Shown here: positions 1 through 8,280 of the stretch, piece by piece | Position numbering within the stretch: the first letter of the stretch is position 1 | Layout of the letters: every line of letters begins with the position of its first letter | Assembly: GCA_017434755.1 (NCBI GenBank) | Contig: JAFRER010000009.1 | Coordinates: 1 to 47,720 of the forward strand | Direction: 5' to 3' | Origin: Oscillospiraceae bacterium | Lineage (GTDB): Bacteria > Bacillota > Clostridia > Oscillospirales > Oscillospiraceae | DNA length: 47,720 nucleotides | Program-made: the position numbers and the translations under genes | Notes under the pieces: model-generated | Told to the model about the DNA's origin: nothing | The model's input: the letters and a program-made list of their open reading frames with translations, nothing else | Database searches by the model: none

Positions 1-158
1 AAATCTATTGATAAAGCTTTCCAGCTCTCAAAAGAAATTGTTCTTGTCGAAACCTTTCGGTTTCGTGAAACCCTTTCCGGTGCTTATTAGCATAAGCTTT
101 GTTTCATCATTGTTCAATTTTCAAGGTACACGCTGTCCTTTGGGGCGACAGCTTGATT
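1..158 (-). other. probable rRNA operon leader (rRNA gene lies left of the window)
   Basis: This segment has no ORF. Read on the minus strand it lies directly downstream of two strong tandem promoters. It contains a hairpin (GCTGTC/GACAGC, 132-153) and the stretch CCTTGAAAATTGAACAATG, which resembles the antitermination/processing spacers found next to rRNA genes in Firmicutes. It then has several short inverted repeats down to position 1. The first rRNA gene, probably 16S, would start beyond the left edge, so this is inference from the leader and promoters; no rRNA sequence itself is seen. Confidence 0.5.
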
Positions 159-187
159 AATATACCACAGGCAGTCACCCTTGTCAA
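159..187 (-). promoter_or_regulatory. sigma-A promoter P2 (proximal rrn-type promoter)
   Basis: On the minus strand TTGACA (182-187) is separated by exactly 17 bp from TATATT (159-164), reading leftward. It shares the TGG-TATATT extension with the second promoter about 100 bp upstream. Tandem near-consensus promoters followed by a non-coding leader are typical of rRNA operons. Confidence 0.75.
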
Positions 188-259
188 TAAAAATTCCCCG
201 ATCCCGAAAAATTTTTACTGACGCACTCAGCCGCTCTCCCGAGGGGGAGAGTGATAGAA

Positions 260-288
260 AATATACCACGGTCACAGGGCCCTGTCAA
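260..288 (-). promoter_or_regulatory. sigma-A promoter P1 (distal rrn-type promoter)
   Basis: On the minus strand TTGACA (283-288), a 17-bp spacer and TATATT (260-265) read leftward. An inverted repeat (CTCTCCC/GGGAGAG region, about 232-251) lies between P1 and P2. Confidence 0.75.
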
Positions 289-389
289 TCCTTTTCCGCC
301 TTGCAATTTCAAAGTTCGTAGGGCCTTTCTAAATATTGTGTAGACTCTGTTTGCGGGCCACAAAATTTAGTTCCGGATATAAAATACAA

Positions 390-413
390 CTCTCCGGAGA
401 TCACCCCGGAGAG
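390..413 (-). terminator. terminator after the zinc-ribbon gene
   Basis: The inverted repeat CTCTCCGG/CCGGAGAG is followed on the minus strand by the T-rich stretch TTGTATTTTA. It lies 21 bp past the stop of the zinc-ribbon gene and isolates that operon from the rrn promoters. Confidence 0.6.
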
Positions 414-434
414 CTTAAAAGTTAAAAATCAGTA

Positions 435-1100
435 TCACTTTTTAAACAAGTTGAAGAGTTTGTTGATAAACGGCAGTTCTATCATCTTGCCGGCCTTCGC
501 GTTGGCCCATCCTCTTGCAACGAAACCGCAGCCGATGAGGAACGTGAGCCAGCCCATGCCGAAGATGCTGCTGATGATGCCCGCAACGATCCAAACGAAG
601 GTGAGCTTTCTTCCCTGTCTGGCATGGAATTCGGCAAAAGCGTCACCCGGAAGGAACATCTTCTGGAGCAGCCACAGGAAAGGAATATAGGAGAGCGCGG
701 CAAAGATCCGGCTGTTTCCCTCCGTGTAGCTCAGCCCGGCCTCGCTCGTTCTGGAAGAGTCGTAGCTCTCGGCCGCTTTTCTTTCAGCTTCCTCGCGTTC
801 GCGTCTGGCGCGCTCGGCCGCCTGTCTCTCGGCCTCTTCCCTTGCGCGTCTGGCCTGGGCGGCCCGTTCCTCGTCCTCGGCCTGCTGCTGTTTCCTCCGC
901 GCATATTCTTCCTGCGCCCATTTTCGGTTGTTCTCCTGCTTGCGGGCACGCTCGGCTTCATAGTCCTTCTTCGCCTGAGCCTCGTCATACTTATACGCAT
1001 ACTGGGCGGCCGTCTGCTCGGCGTGCTCGTCGTAGCCGCAGGCAAGGCATCTGGTCATACCGTCGGGGATATATGCGCCGCATTTGCTGCAATAAGCCAT
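435..1100 (-). CDS. zinc-ribbon, coiled-coil, membrane protein (DUF4870/Tic20-like C-terminus)
   Basis: 221 aa. The N-terminus has a zinc ribbon with paired cysteines C4/C7 and C18/C21. Residues about 32-118 form a charged Ala/Arg/Glu/Lys/Gln-rich helix, almost surely a coiled coil. Residues about 131-205 hold two to three hydrophobic segments with the FHARQGRK-type motif seen in small DUF4870/Tic20-like membrane proteins. The start has a good ribosome site (AAAGGAGAAAGCA-ATG). The gene lies 36 bp after thrS on the same strand, so it is probably co-transcribed with it, and it is followed by a terminator. The function is unknown; the fused zinc ribbon suggests a membrane-tethered scaffold or sensor, but nothing in the sequence proves this. 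Confidence 0.75.
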   Translation of the reverse strand: MAYCSKCGAYIPDGMTRCLACGYDEHAEQTAAQYAYKYDEAQAKKDYEAERARKQENNRKWAQEEYARRKQQQAEDEERAAQARRAREEAERQAAERARREREEAERKAAESYDSSRTSEAGLSYTEGNSRIFAALSYIPFLWLLQKMFLPGDAFAEFHARQGRKLTFVWIVAGIISSIFGMGWLTFLIGCGFVARGWANAKAGKMIELPFINKLFNLFKK

Positions 1101-1136
1101 TGCTTTCTCCTTTCACAGGTATGGACAGGGAACGAT

Positions 1137-2888
1137 TCAGGTCCTCTCGGAGATCTCCTTCTTCAGGTTCGCGAGGAACTCGTCGAAGGGCACCGCGCCG
1201 AGATCCTTTCCGGCCCTTGTTCTGACCGCGACCGTGCCGGCGGCGGCTTCCTTGTCGCCTATGGTGAGCATGTAGGGGATCTTCTCGAGCTGGGCCTCGC
1301 GGATCTTGTAGCGGAGGCTCTCATTGCGCAGGTCCTTCTCCACGCGCACACCGGCCGCCTCGAGCTTCGCGACCACGTCGTTGGCGTAGTCATCGGTGCG
1401 GTTGGTGATGGTGAGCACCTTCACCTGCACGGGCGAGAGCCATGTCGGGAACGCGCCGGCAAAGTGCTCGGTGATCACGCCGATAAAGCGCTCGATGGAG
1501 CCGAAGACGACCCTGTGGATCATGACGGGGCAGTGCTTCTCGCCGTCCGCGCCGACATACTCGAGGTCGAATCTGCCGGGCAGCTGGTAGTCGAGCTGGA
1601 TCGTGCCGCACTGCCAGGTCCTGCCGAGAGAGTCCTGGATATGGAAGTCGAGTTTCGGGCCGTAGAAGGCGCCGTCGCCCGGGTTGATCTCATACTCTTT
1701 GCCGATGCTGGTGATCGCGTCGGCGAGGGCCGCCGTGGCGATGTCCCAATCCTCCACGGAACCGATGTGGTCCTCGGGCATGGTGGACAGCTCTATCTTG
1801 TACGGAAGGCCGAACTTGTTGTAGACCTCGTCGAACAGCTGCGCGATGCGGATGACCTCGTCCTTGATCTGCTCCTTGGCAAGGAGAATGTGCGCGTCAT
1901 CCTGCGTAAAGCAACGGACGCGGAACATGCCGTGGAGGGCTCCGGAGAGCTCGTGGCGGTGGACAAGACCCAGCTCTCCGTAGCGCAGGGGCAGGTCTCT
2001 GTAGGAATGGGGCTCGAGATCATAGACGAGGATGCTGCCGGGGCAGTTCATGGGCTTGATCGCGAAGTCTTCGCCGTCGATCACGGTGGTGTACATGTTC
2101 TCCTTGTAGTGGTCCCAGTGGCCGGAGGTCTCCCAGAGAGTCCTGCGCATGATCTGGGGCGTGGAGATCTCCACATAGTCCCATTTCTTGTGGACCTCGC
2201 GCCAATACTCGATGAGGGTGTTTTTCAGGACCATGCCCTTGGGCAGATAGAACGGGAAACCGGGGGCCTCGTCGCGGAAAGCGAACAGGCCGAGCTCGCG
2301 TCCGAGCTTCCGGTGGTCGCGGCGCTTTGCCTCCTCGATGCGCTCGAGGTAGGCGTCCAGCTCCTCCTTCTTCGGGAAGGCGATGCCGTAGATCCTCTGG
2401 AGGGTCTGGCGGCTGCTGTCGCCTCTCCAGTAGGCGGCGTTGCAGGCGGTGAGCTTGATTGCATTGCCCTTGACCCTGCCGGTGCTGTCCAGATGCGGGC
2501 CGGCGCAGAGGTCGGTAAATTCGCCCTGGCGATAGAAGCTGATGACTTCGCCCTCGGGCAGGTCATTGATGAGCTCCACCTTATAGGGCTCCTCACGCTC
2601 CTCCATGAACTTCAGGGCCTCGTCGCGGGGTAGCTCAAAGCGCTCAAGCTTGAGTTTCTCCTTGCAGATCTTTCTCATCTCCGCCTCGATCTGTTCCATG
2701 ATCTCCGGGGTGAAGGCGAAGGGGGAGTCCATATCATAATAAAAACCGTTCTCGATCGCGGGGCCGATGGCGAGCTTTACCTCCGGGAAGAGGCGCTTGA
2801 CGGCCTGGGCGAGGATATGAGAGCAGGTATGCCAGTATGTGTGGCGGTATTCGGGGTTTTCAAAACTGAACTGATTGTTTTCTTCCAT
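1137..2888 (-). CDS. thrS: threonyl-tRNA synthetase (short form without TGS domain)
   Basis: 583 aa from the ATG at 2888, which has an AGGAGAAG ribosome site; the reading frame stays open 71 codons further upstream, but that stretch is the T-box leader. The enzyme charges tRNA-Thr in the cytoplasm. The editing domain comes first, with H20-x3-H24. The class II core follows, with motif 2 (RHELSGALHGMFRVRCFTQD) and motif 3 (HRVVFGSIERFIG). The three family zinc ligands are visible: Cys in MNCPGS, His in DDAHIL and His in VMIHRV. The anticodon-binding domain is C-terminal. The usual N-terminal TGS domain (about 60 residues) is absent, as in some short ThrRS forms, and the common CPGH motif reads CPGS. 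Expression is probably controlled by threonyl-tRNA charging through the T-box. Confidence 0.96.
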   Translation of the reverse strand: MEENNQFSFENPEYRHTYWHTCSHILAQAVKRLFPEVKLAIGPAIENGFYYDMDSPFAFTPEIMEQIEAEMRKICKEKLKLERFELPRDEALKFMEEREEPYKVELINDLPEGEVISFYRQGEFTDLCAGPHLDSTGRVKGNAIKLTACNAAYWRGDSSRQTLQRIYGIAFPKKEELDAYLERIEEAKRRDHRKLGRELGLFAFRDEAPGFPFYLPKGMVLKNTLIEYWREVHKKWDYVEISTPQIMRRTLWETSGHWDHYKENMYTTVIDGEDFAIKPMNCPGSILVYDLEPHSYRDLPLRYGELGLVHRHELSGALHGMFRVRCFTQDDAHILLAKEQIKDEVIRIAQLFDEVYNKFGLPYKIELSTMPEDHIGSVEDWDIATAALADAITSIGKEYEINPGDGAFYGPKLDFHIQDSLGRTWQCGTIQLDYQLPGRFDLEYVGADGEKHCPVMIHRVVFGSIERFIGVITEHFAGAFPTWLSPVQVKVLTITNRTDDYANDVVAKLEAAGVRVEKDLRNESLRYKIREAQLEKIPYMLTIGDKEAAAGTVAVRTRAGKDLGAVPFDEFLANLKKEISERT

Positions 2889-2892
2889 CTTT

Positions 2893-2900
2893 CTTCTCCT
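2893..2900 (-). promoter_or_regulatory. ribosome binding site that fixes the thrS start
   Basis: AGGAGAAG lies 4 bp before the ATG at 2888 and directly after the T-box terminator. This shows that the upstream in-frame extension is leader RNA, not protein. Confidence 0.8.
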
Positions 2901-2905
2901 GTAAC

Positions 2906-2939
2906 AAAAAAACACCCGTGACGAAATACGCCAAGGGTG
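2906..2939 (-). terminator. T-box intrinsic terminator
   Basis: CACCC...GGGTG with an inner TTGGCG/CGTCA pairing is followed by seven T on the minus strand. The CACC side overlaps the region that would pair in the antiterminator state. Confidence 0.85.
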
Positions 2940-3127
2940 CAGTGAATGCACGGTCCCACCTTGAATTTTAACTCGGAGCATTTTAACGCACGCTTGCTGC
3001 GGGAAGACATTTCCTTCTCCCGGCTCCGGAGCGGTGATCGGTGCGAAGCATCGGGGATCTCTCAGCCGCGGGTCCCCTCTCTGTACATGCCCTGAAAGCA
3101 CGGATCTTCTCCGTCTCTGCCTTTAAC
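2906..3127 (-). promoter_or_regulatory. T-box riboswitch leader of thrS
   Basis: A transcript starting near 3127 would carry about 220 nt of leader before thrS. The T-box itself, AAGGTGGGACCGTG, is at 2949-2962 (consensus AGGGTGGNACCGCG). A Stem I-like region precedes it, with a CAGAGAGGGGA...TCCCC stem, and a further hairpin (CGGGA...TCCCG) lies between. A candidate threonine specifier ACC is at 3033-3035, followed by the usual purine; its assignment by eye is tentative. The leader ends in a terminator hairpin with a T run. Uncharged tRNA-Thr should stabilise the antiterminator and allow transcription of thrS. Confidence 0.9.
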
Positions 3128-3133
3128 AGGACG

Positions 3134-3162
3134 ATAATATCACCCGTATAACCTTATGTCAA
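3134..3162 (-). promoter_or_regulatory. sigma-A promoter of thrS
   Basis: TTGACA (3157-3162), a 17-bp spacer and TATTAT (3134-3139) on the minus strand put the transcript start near 3127. It lies just downstream of the stop of the 40-aa gene. Confidence 0.85.
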
Positions 3163-3177
3163 CAATAATCGCTGTTT

Positions 3178-3300
3178 TCAGGACTTTGCCGTCTGCTGCG
3201 CGATGATATGGTCGCCGATGATCTGCATGCCTTTCAGGCACAGAGCGGAAACCGCCCCGAGCAGTGCGAGTGCGAGCATGGCTTCTTTGATCTTTATCAT
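3178..3300 (-). CDS. small hydrophobic peptide, 40 aa, unknown
   Basis: A 40-codon ORF starting MIKIKEAMLALALLGAVSAL with a strong ribosome site (AAGGAG at 3306-3311, 5 bp before the ATG). Residues about 7-20 form one hydrophobic helix that could be a membrane segment or an uncleaved signal. The polar tail ends in IIAQQTAKS. It sits between the MFS transporter and the thrS promoter on the same strand. No family is recognised. The ribosome site and the clean hydrophobic/polar layout favour a real small membrane protein, but coding status needs conservation to support it. Confidence 0.5.
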   Translation of the reverse strand: MIKIKEAMLALALLGAVSALCLKGMQIIGDHIIAQQTAKS

Positions 3301-3375
3301 ATTGTCTCCTTTCTGCCGGTGCAGATATGCGAATGTCCAAGAATAACCGCCCTGATCATATGAGGGATCATGAGA

Positions 3376-4533
3376 TCATTTCCCGTCCTTCTCTTTTTCG
3401 CTGAACCCAACGGTGAGCGCAGCCAGAATGAGCGCAGCAGCTACCGTAGTATAGAAGCGGTATGTCACCGAACTGCTGCCGGACACAGCCCGGGCAATGC
3501 TCGTCAGGATCGGCGTGATGAAAGCGCCTATGAACGAAGCGCTCAGGATGAGCGCACTGTTGAGCGTCTCATAGCCGGGAAGACGGCTCGCAGCTGCCAG
3601 GTTCGCCGGCATTACCATGGTGGCAAAGCCTGCAAAGAAACAACCCGCGAGCGCCAGCGGAACACTGCCTGCAAGAGCGATCACAAACGCGCCTGCAGCC
3701 AGAAGAAGAGAGCCCAGCGTGGAAGTGAATCTTTTCAGCCGCTGCGCTATTTTCCCGTAAAGAAGTCCGCCGACCAGCCCGCCGAGCAGGAAAACAGTCG
3801 AAAGTGTCCCGGATACAGAAGTATCTCCAAAGGAGCGCTCTTCGACCAGCATGGAGATATTTGCGGGAATGGAACTGAAGGCCGTGAGGAGAAGGATGAC
3901 GATTACCATCTCTTTCCAGATGACCAGACGGAACTTTCCTCTGGGAGCCTCCTTTGTTTTTTCGGATGCAGTACTGCTGTCACCGGGCAGTCCGATCAGG
4001 GTCACCACCAGTCCGGGGATGCCTATCAGATACACAAAATAACCGAAAGGCCATCCTGCAAGGGCCAGAAAGCCCCCGACGAAGGACATCATCATACCGC
4101 CGCCTGTCGAAAAGCTGTTCTGCAGACCAAGCATCATCTGCTTTTCGCTGCCTTGGAAGCTCTCATTTATCAGTCCGGGCGCGACCGGAGCGACCATCCC
4201 TATGCCCACGCCGATGACAGCCGCCCAGAGGAACAGTATGCCGAGACTTCCATGGAAGCAGACCGCAAGGCCCCCTCCCGCACTGACAACCGCAAGACCG
4301 GTCACCGCCAGTTTTTTCTTCGGGATGACATCCGAAAGAAAAGCGGTGATCATGGTGAAGATCAGGCTGAAGATGGTCGGGAATGTCATAAGGAACTGGA
4401 TGCGGGTCGGTGAGGCGTCGGAGAAAGCATCTCCTATCTGTGCCAGAATGGGGGCGATCCCGTTCGCCCCCATCTGGACCAGCGACATGGTCAGTATGGC
4501 GGCCTTGAAAAGACCTTTGCGTTCTGTTTTCAT
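3376..4533 (-). CDS. MFS transporter
   Basis: 385 aa with about 12 hydrophobic segments and the two-halves layout of the major facilitator superfamily. The first helix carries SLVQMGANGIAPILAQIGDAF, and the loop between helices 2 and 3 has LSDVIPKKK, a degenerate form of the MFS loop motif. A short polar linker (about residues 185-200) divides the halves. The ATG at 4533 has an AGGAG site. No substrate can be read from the sequence; the sparse charged residues in the helices suit a drug or small-metabolite exporter as well as an uptake carrier. A possible -10 (TATAAT) lies upstream. The 40-aa gene follows 75 bp downstream. Confidence 0.88.
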   Translation of the reverse strand: MKTERKGLFKAAILTMSLVQMGANGIAPILAQIGDAFSDASPTRIQFLMTFPTIFSLIFTMITAFLSDVIPKKKLAVTGLAVVSAGGGLAVCFHGSLGILFLWAAVIGVGIGMVAPVAPGLINESFQGSEKQMMLGLQNSFSTGGGMMMSFVGGFLALAGWPFGYFVYLIGIPGLVVTLIGLPGDSSTASEKTKEAPRGKFRLVIWKEMVIVILLLTAFSSIPANISMLVEERSFGDTSVSGTLSTVFLLGGLVGGLLYGKIAQRLKRFTSTLGSLLLAAGAFVIALAGSVPLALAGCFFAGFATMVMPANLAAASRLPGYETLNSALILSASFIGAFITPILTSIARAVSGSSSVTYRFYTTVAAALILAALTVGFSEKEKDGK

Positions 4534-4571
4534 AGCGGGTTCTCCTGCTTTAGCGTTGACCGTCTGGATCT

Positions 4572-4577
4572 ATTATA
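4572..4577 (-). promoter_or_regulatory. possible -10 box of the MFS gene
   Basis: TATAAT lies on the minus strand about 40 bp before the ATG at 4533. There is no good -35 box at 17 bp, so this is weak. Confidence 0.35.
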
Positions 4578-4632
4578 TCATTATCCCCATTTTCTGCACC
4601 GCAGCCAAACAATGATGCTTAACGGATGACGA

Positions 4633-6084
4633 CTACTGCTCTCCGTCACCGGTCATGGAAAGATAATAGTATTGTACGGTTCCGCCGGATTCCGTAACTC
4701 GGATCAGCCAGCCGCCGTCATAAGGAACAGCGGGCGCTCCCAGCCATCCGGTCATTTCGGCATCCGGCTTACCTGCCCCGTCAATATAGGCCTGATTCCA
4801 GGCATCAAGCAGCTCCTTATACCTGTCTGATATCGGATTGCAGTAGAGACTGCCGCAATTGATCAGGGAATACGCATGATCCTTTCCGTCAGGGCCTTCC
4901 CCTGTAAAAAGGATCTCGGTCGGACCCCACTCGTCTGTATTGGTATCCCAATTTATATTCCATCGTGCAGCGCGCATTTCCGTCAGTTCCGTACACGGGA
5001 AAGAGAAATCCCTGCTGGTCATAATACCGGTGGGGTAATTGACTATGCGATCCGGGAGAAGGAGCTCCTCCTCTTCATCCGAAAGGCCCCGGTACAGATT
5101 GATCCGTCCGTCAAACAGTATGTTCAGGGGACCGGTCAGGAAATCACGGTCTTCCTGCGACAAGACGGGATCAAAGATATAGTGCTCCTGGAATCCCGAC
5201 GAATCATCCCAGCAGTTGGAAAATGCATATGACACGCCCAGAACCAGATCCGAGCCGAACTGACGGGCATAACACATGGCAAAGTATGCCCGGGAATCAT
5301 AATAAACGGAAAACACTACAGAATCGCCGTTGTTTTCATAGATCGTGTAATCCGTTTCGGGAACAAACAGTTCACTGTTCCCGTCCGGGTCAAACCCCTG
5401 CTGTATTTCAAAAACGCTCTCTGCCCGGATCGACTCCCCGCTCTGAAGATACCAGGGCTCATCAGCCATTTGCGTTTTGGGGAATATATACAACTCAATA
5501 TCAGCGGTCGTAGTCTGACCTTTCTGGCCGTCGTATGAATTCGACATGCTTTCCATTGTCAGACAGTGATGAGCCTCGTGCTCCATCGCGCACAGCTCAT
5601 ATCTGCTTTCGGCACAGACATCCCGGAGTCCTGTCAGCTGAAGAATAAGATCATCTTCTATTCTCCAGGTGACTGTGTCATCGACCAGCCGCCAAGCCGG
5701 AGAGCCGACACTGTCCATAGATGCGAGGGAATACTGACCGTAACTCTGTGCCTCTCCGCCGTCGATCTGAACTGTTTCAGTCTCCGGAACCTGATAGCTT
5801 CGAATGGTGTTTCCTGCCACACACAAAAGACCGCAGATCAAAAGCACAAGCGCGGTGAGCATGAAAGGCGCGTATTTCCTTTTACCGAAAATGGCAAGGA
5901 TATCCGATATGATCACATAGATCAGCAGGGCGGCAAAAACAGCGGCAGCCGCCAGAAAGCCGATGCGGTACAGCACGTTGCTCTCCGACCATGACCAGAT
6001 CAGCGCCGGAGCGGCCTTTATATCCGCGATCCGTTCCCTGATCCAACCGGGGATCGCCGTGAAAAAAGCAGAGACATCATCCAT
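4633..6084 (-). CDS. membrane-anchored protein of unknown function
   Basis: 483 aa. A 40-residue amphipathic start is followed by two hydrophobic segments (about 41-66 and 72-92) and then a long, acidic, polar domain of about 385 residues, rich in Trp and Tyr and with scattered Cys. It has no signal peptide. The layout suggests two membrane passes with a large C-terminal domain, most likely outside the cell, but topology is inferred. No known domain is recognised. It has its own strong promoter and an AGGAG ribosome site (ATG at 6084), and it is separated from the ATPase operon by a terminator. It could be a cell-surface or stress-related lineage protein. Confidence 0.7.
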   Translation of the reverse strand: MDDVSAFFTAIPGWIRERIADIKAAPALIWSWSESNVLYRIGFLAAAAVFAALLIYVIISDILAIFGKRKYAPFMLTALVLLICGLLCVAGNTIRSYQVPETETVQIDGGEAQSYGQYSLASMDSVGSPAWRLVDDTVTWRIEDDLILQLTGLRDVCAESRYELCAMEHEAHHCLTMESMSNSYDGQKGQTTTADIELYIFPKTQMADEPWYLQSGESIRAESVFEIQQGFDPDGNSELFVPETDYTIYENNGDSVVFSVYYDSRAYFAMCYARQFGSDLVLGVSYAFSNCWDDSSGFQEHYIFDPVLSQEDRDFLTGPLNILFDGRINLYRGLSDEEEELLLPDRIVNYPTGIMTSRDFSFPCTELTEMRAARWNINWDTNTDEWGPTEILFTGEGPDGKDHAYSLINCGSLYCNPISDRYKELLDAWNQAYIDGAGKPDAEMTGWLGAPAVPYDGGWLIRVTESGGTVQYYYLSMTGDGEQ

Positions 6085-6130
6085 AAGCTGTGCTCCTCTC
6101 TCTGCATGAATATCGTTGTGTTATGAACAG

Positions 6131-6159
6131 ATTCTAAGCCGCAGACAGACGTTTGTCAA
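6131..6159 (-). promoter_or_regulatory. sigma-A promoter of the 483-aa membrane protein
   Basis: TTGACA (6154-6159), a 17-bp spacer and TAGAAT (6131-6136) on the minus strand. The leader to the ATG at 6084 is about 40 nt. Confidence 0.8.
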
Positions 6160-6171
6160 ACATAGCTGAGC

Positions 6172-6223
6172 AAAAACAGCTGCCGCTCCGGGTGGATCCA
6201 TCACCTGAAACGGCAGCTGTTTT
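6172..6223 (-). terminator. terminator of the V-type ATPase operon
   Basis: A long inverted repeat (AACAGCTGCCG / CGGCAGCTGTT, with inner pairs around GGTGATGG/CCACC) ends in TTTTT on the minus strand, 15 bp after the last ATPase gene. Confidence 0.85.
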
Positions 6224-6237
6224 GTATTTATTATTGC

Positions 6238-6891
6238 TTACTGCTTGTAGTTGTGGGCGTCCTGAAGGACCATCTCCTTGACCTTGAGCAGACGCACCTT
6301 GGTGGCGTTTTCATTCTCCTCGAGCTTCATGGAGATATACTTGATGTTCCCTTCGAGTTCCGGGATCATGATGTACTCAAGTGCGTTGACGCGGCGGCGG
6401 GTCTTCTCGATCTCCTCCGCCAGCAGCTGCATGGTCTTCTCGACCTGAGCCAGCTCCAGCATGTCCTGAAAAACATCCGCCATCTTGCCGAGCGCGTCGT
6501 CCAGTTCACCGGATGTCTGCGCGAAGCCGTAAGGATAAATCTCGGACGGATCGTTGTTCTTCGTGCTGAACGAATACACCGGCACGTTCACGCTCATGAT
6601 GTTCTTGTACTTGATGCCGAGCTCCACGCTCTGCCTCGGATAGAGAAGGGACTGCTCCAGCATCTCGGGGGACATCAGCGAGCTTGCCACCTGCATGGAG
6701 GCAAAGGCGTCCGTGAGCCCCTGCTCGACTCTCTCCCTGAGTTCCTTGTTCTGTTTTATGACGTCCAGAAACTGGCGCATCAGCTCGTCGCGCTTGTCCT
6801 TGAGCAGCTTGTGGCCGCGGCGGGCGGTCTTGAGTCTGCCCTTGAGCTGATTGAGCACCATCCTGGTGGGTGTAACGGCAGTTCCTGCCAT
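6238..6891 (-). CDS. atpD: V-type ATP synthase subunit D
   Basis: 217 aa, the usual length. It starts MAGTAVTPTRMVLNQLKGRL, the hallmark of the V/A-ATPase D subunit. Long helices at both ends would form the antiparallel coiled coil of the central stalk that turns inside the A3B3 ring. The last gene of the nine-gene operon, it starts 12 bp after the atpB stop and is followed by the operon terminator. Confidence 0.95.
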   Translation of the reverse strand: MAGTAVTPTRMVLNQLKGRLKTARRGHKLLKDKRDELMRQFLDVIKQNKELRERVEQGLTDAFASMQVASSLMSPEMLEQSLLYPRQSVELGIKYKNIMSVNVPVYSFSTKNNDPSEIYPYGFAQTSGELDDALGKMADVFQDMLELAQVEKTMQLLAEEIEKTRRRVNALEYIMIPELEGNIKYISMKLEENENATKVRLLKVKEMVLQDAHNYKQ

Positions 6892-6903
6892 CGCTCCGCC
6901 TCC

Positions 6904-8280
6904 TTACTCCTCGTCGGGCATGTACTTGTCGATGTATTCCTGCTTGATACGCTTGAGTTCGCGCTTCGGAAGGATCCTGAGCAGCTCCCAGCCGAGATCC
7001 AGCGTCTCCTCAATGGTGCGGTTGGTCTCGTTGCCCTGGCTGACGTAGCGTTTTTCGAACTCGTCGGCAAACTGGGCGTAGAGCTTGTCGTCATCGGAAA
7101 GAGCCGCCTCGCCGAGGATCGTCATGAGTTCCTTGGCATCCTTGCCTCTGGAGTAGGCGGCAAAGAGCTGGTTCATGGTGCCGGCGTGGTCCTCACGGGT
7201 CTTGCCCGCGCCGATGCCCTTGTCCTTCAGACGGCTGAGCGAAGGCAGCACGTCCACGGGGGGAATGATGCCCTTGCGGAACAGGTCACGGCTGAGGATG
7301 ATCTGGCCCTCGGTGATGTATCCGGTGAGGTCCGGGATCGGGTGGGTCTTGTCGTCCTCGGGCATGGTAAGGATCGGGATCATGGTGATGGAGCCCTTCC
7401 TGCCCTGTCTTCTTCCGGCGCGCTCATACATGGTGGCAAGGTCGGTATACAGATAGCCGGGGTAGCCGCGGCGTCCGGGGACTTCCTTCTTGGCCGCGGA
7501 GATCTCACGGAGAGCCTCAGCGTAGTTGGTGATGTCCGTGAGGATGACGAGGACCTGCATGCCCTTTTCAAAGGCGAGGTACTCGGCGGCGGTCAGCGCC
7601 ATGCGCGGTGTGGAGATACGCTCAACAGCAGGGTCGTTCGCCAGGTTCGAGAAGACGACCGTTCTGTCGATGGCACCCGTGCGGCGGAAGTCGTTTATGA
7701 AGTACTCGGATTCCTCGAAGGTGATGCCTATGGCCGCGAACACGACGGCGAAGGTCTCGTCATCACCGAGAACTCTTGCCTGACGGGCGATTTGCGCCGC
7801 GAGAGCCGCGTGCGGAAGACCGGAGCAGGAGAAGATCGGGAGCTTCTGTCCGCGGACGAGGGTGTTCAGTCCGTCGATCGTGGAAACGCCCGTCTGGATG
7901 AACTCGGCCGGATACGCGCGGGCCGCGGGGTTCATCGGCAGTCCGTTGATATCCTTATGCGCCTCGGCGAGGATCTCGGGGCCGCCGTCGATCGGCATGC
8001 CCATTCCGTTGAAAACTCTTCCCAGCATATCCTCGGAGACGGCAAGCTCCTGCGGACGTCCGAGGAAGCGCACCTTCGACCCGGCAAGGTTGATGCCCTG
8101 TGCCGATTCGAAAAGCTGGACGACAGCGCGGCTGCCCTCCACCTCGAGCACCTTGCAGCGGCGGACATCGCCGTTGGGGAGCTCGATCTCGCCCAGTTCG
8201 TCATAGGTGACGCCCTCGACGTTGTCGACCACCATAAGGGGGCTGACGATCTCTTTTATGGTCTTGTATTCCTTGATCAT
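6904..8280 (-). CDS. atpB: V-type ATP synthase subunit B
   Basis: 458 aa, non-catalytic nucleotide-binding subunit of the A3B3 head. The region [17 protein letters not shown] (about 152-168) takes the place of the P-loop, as expected for B. Family signatures include [14 protein letters not shown] and the [23 protein letters not shown] block. The ATG overlaps the atpA stop by 4 bp (ATGA), which implies translational coupling and 1:1 synthesis with subunit A. Confidence 0.97.
   Translation of the reverse strand: MIKEYKTIKEIVSPLMVVDNVEGVTYDELGEIELPNGDVRRCKVLEVEGSRAVVQLFESAQGINLAGSKVRFLGRPQELAVSEDMLGRVFNGMGMPIDGGPEILAEAHKDINGLPMNPAARAYPAEFIQTGVSTIDGLNTLVRGQKLPIFSCSGLPHAALAAQIARQARVLGDDETFAVVFAAIGITFEESEYFINDFRRTGAIDRTVVFSNLANDPAVERISTPRMALTAAEYLAFEKGMQVLVILTDITNYAEALREISAAKKEVPGRRGYPGYLYTDLATMYERAGRRQGRKGSITMIPILTMPEDDKTHPIPDLTGYITEGQIILSRDLFRKGIIPPVDVLPSLSRLKDKGIGAGKTREDHAGTMNQLFAAYSRGKDAKELMTILGEAALSDDDKLYAQFADEFEKRYVSQGNETNRTIEETLDLGWELLRILPKRELKRIKQEYIDKYMPDEE

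Noticed and set aside
624-2633. 669-codon plus-strand ORF opposite thrS
   Set aside because: A shadow of GC-rich codon use in thrS; the protein has no recognisable domain, while thrS on the other strand is certain.
2889-3101. 71-codon N-terminal extension of ThrRS
   Set aside because: It covers the T-box motif and its terminator, and a ribosome site lies directly before the inner ATG.
3140-3340. 66-codon minus-strand ORF overlapping the 40-aa gene
   Set aside because: It overlaps the thrS promoter and has an arginine-rich random composition; the other frame has the ribosome site and a hydrophobic helix.
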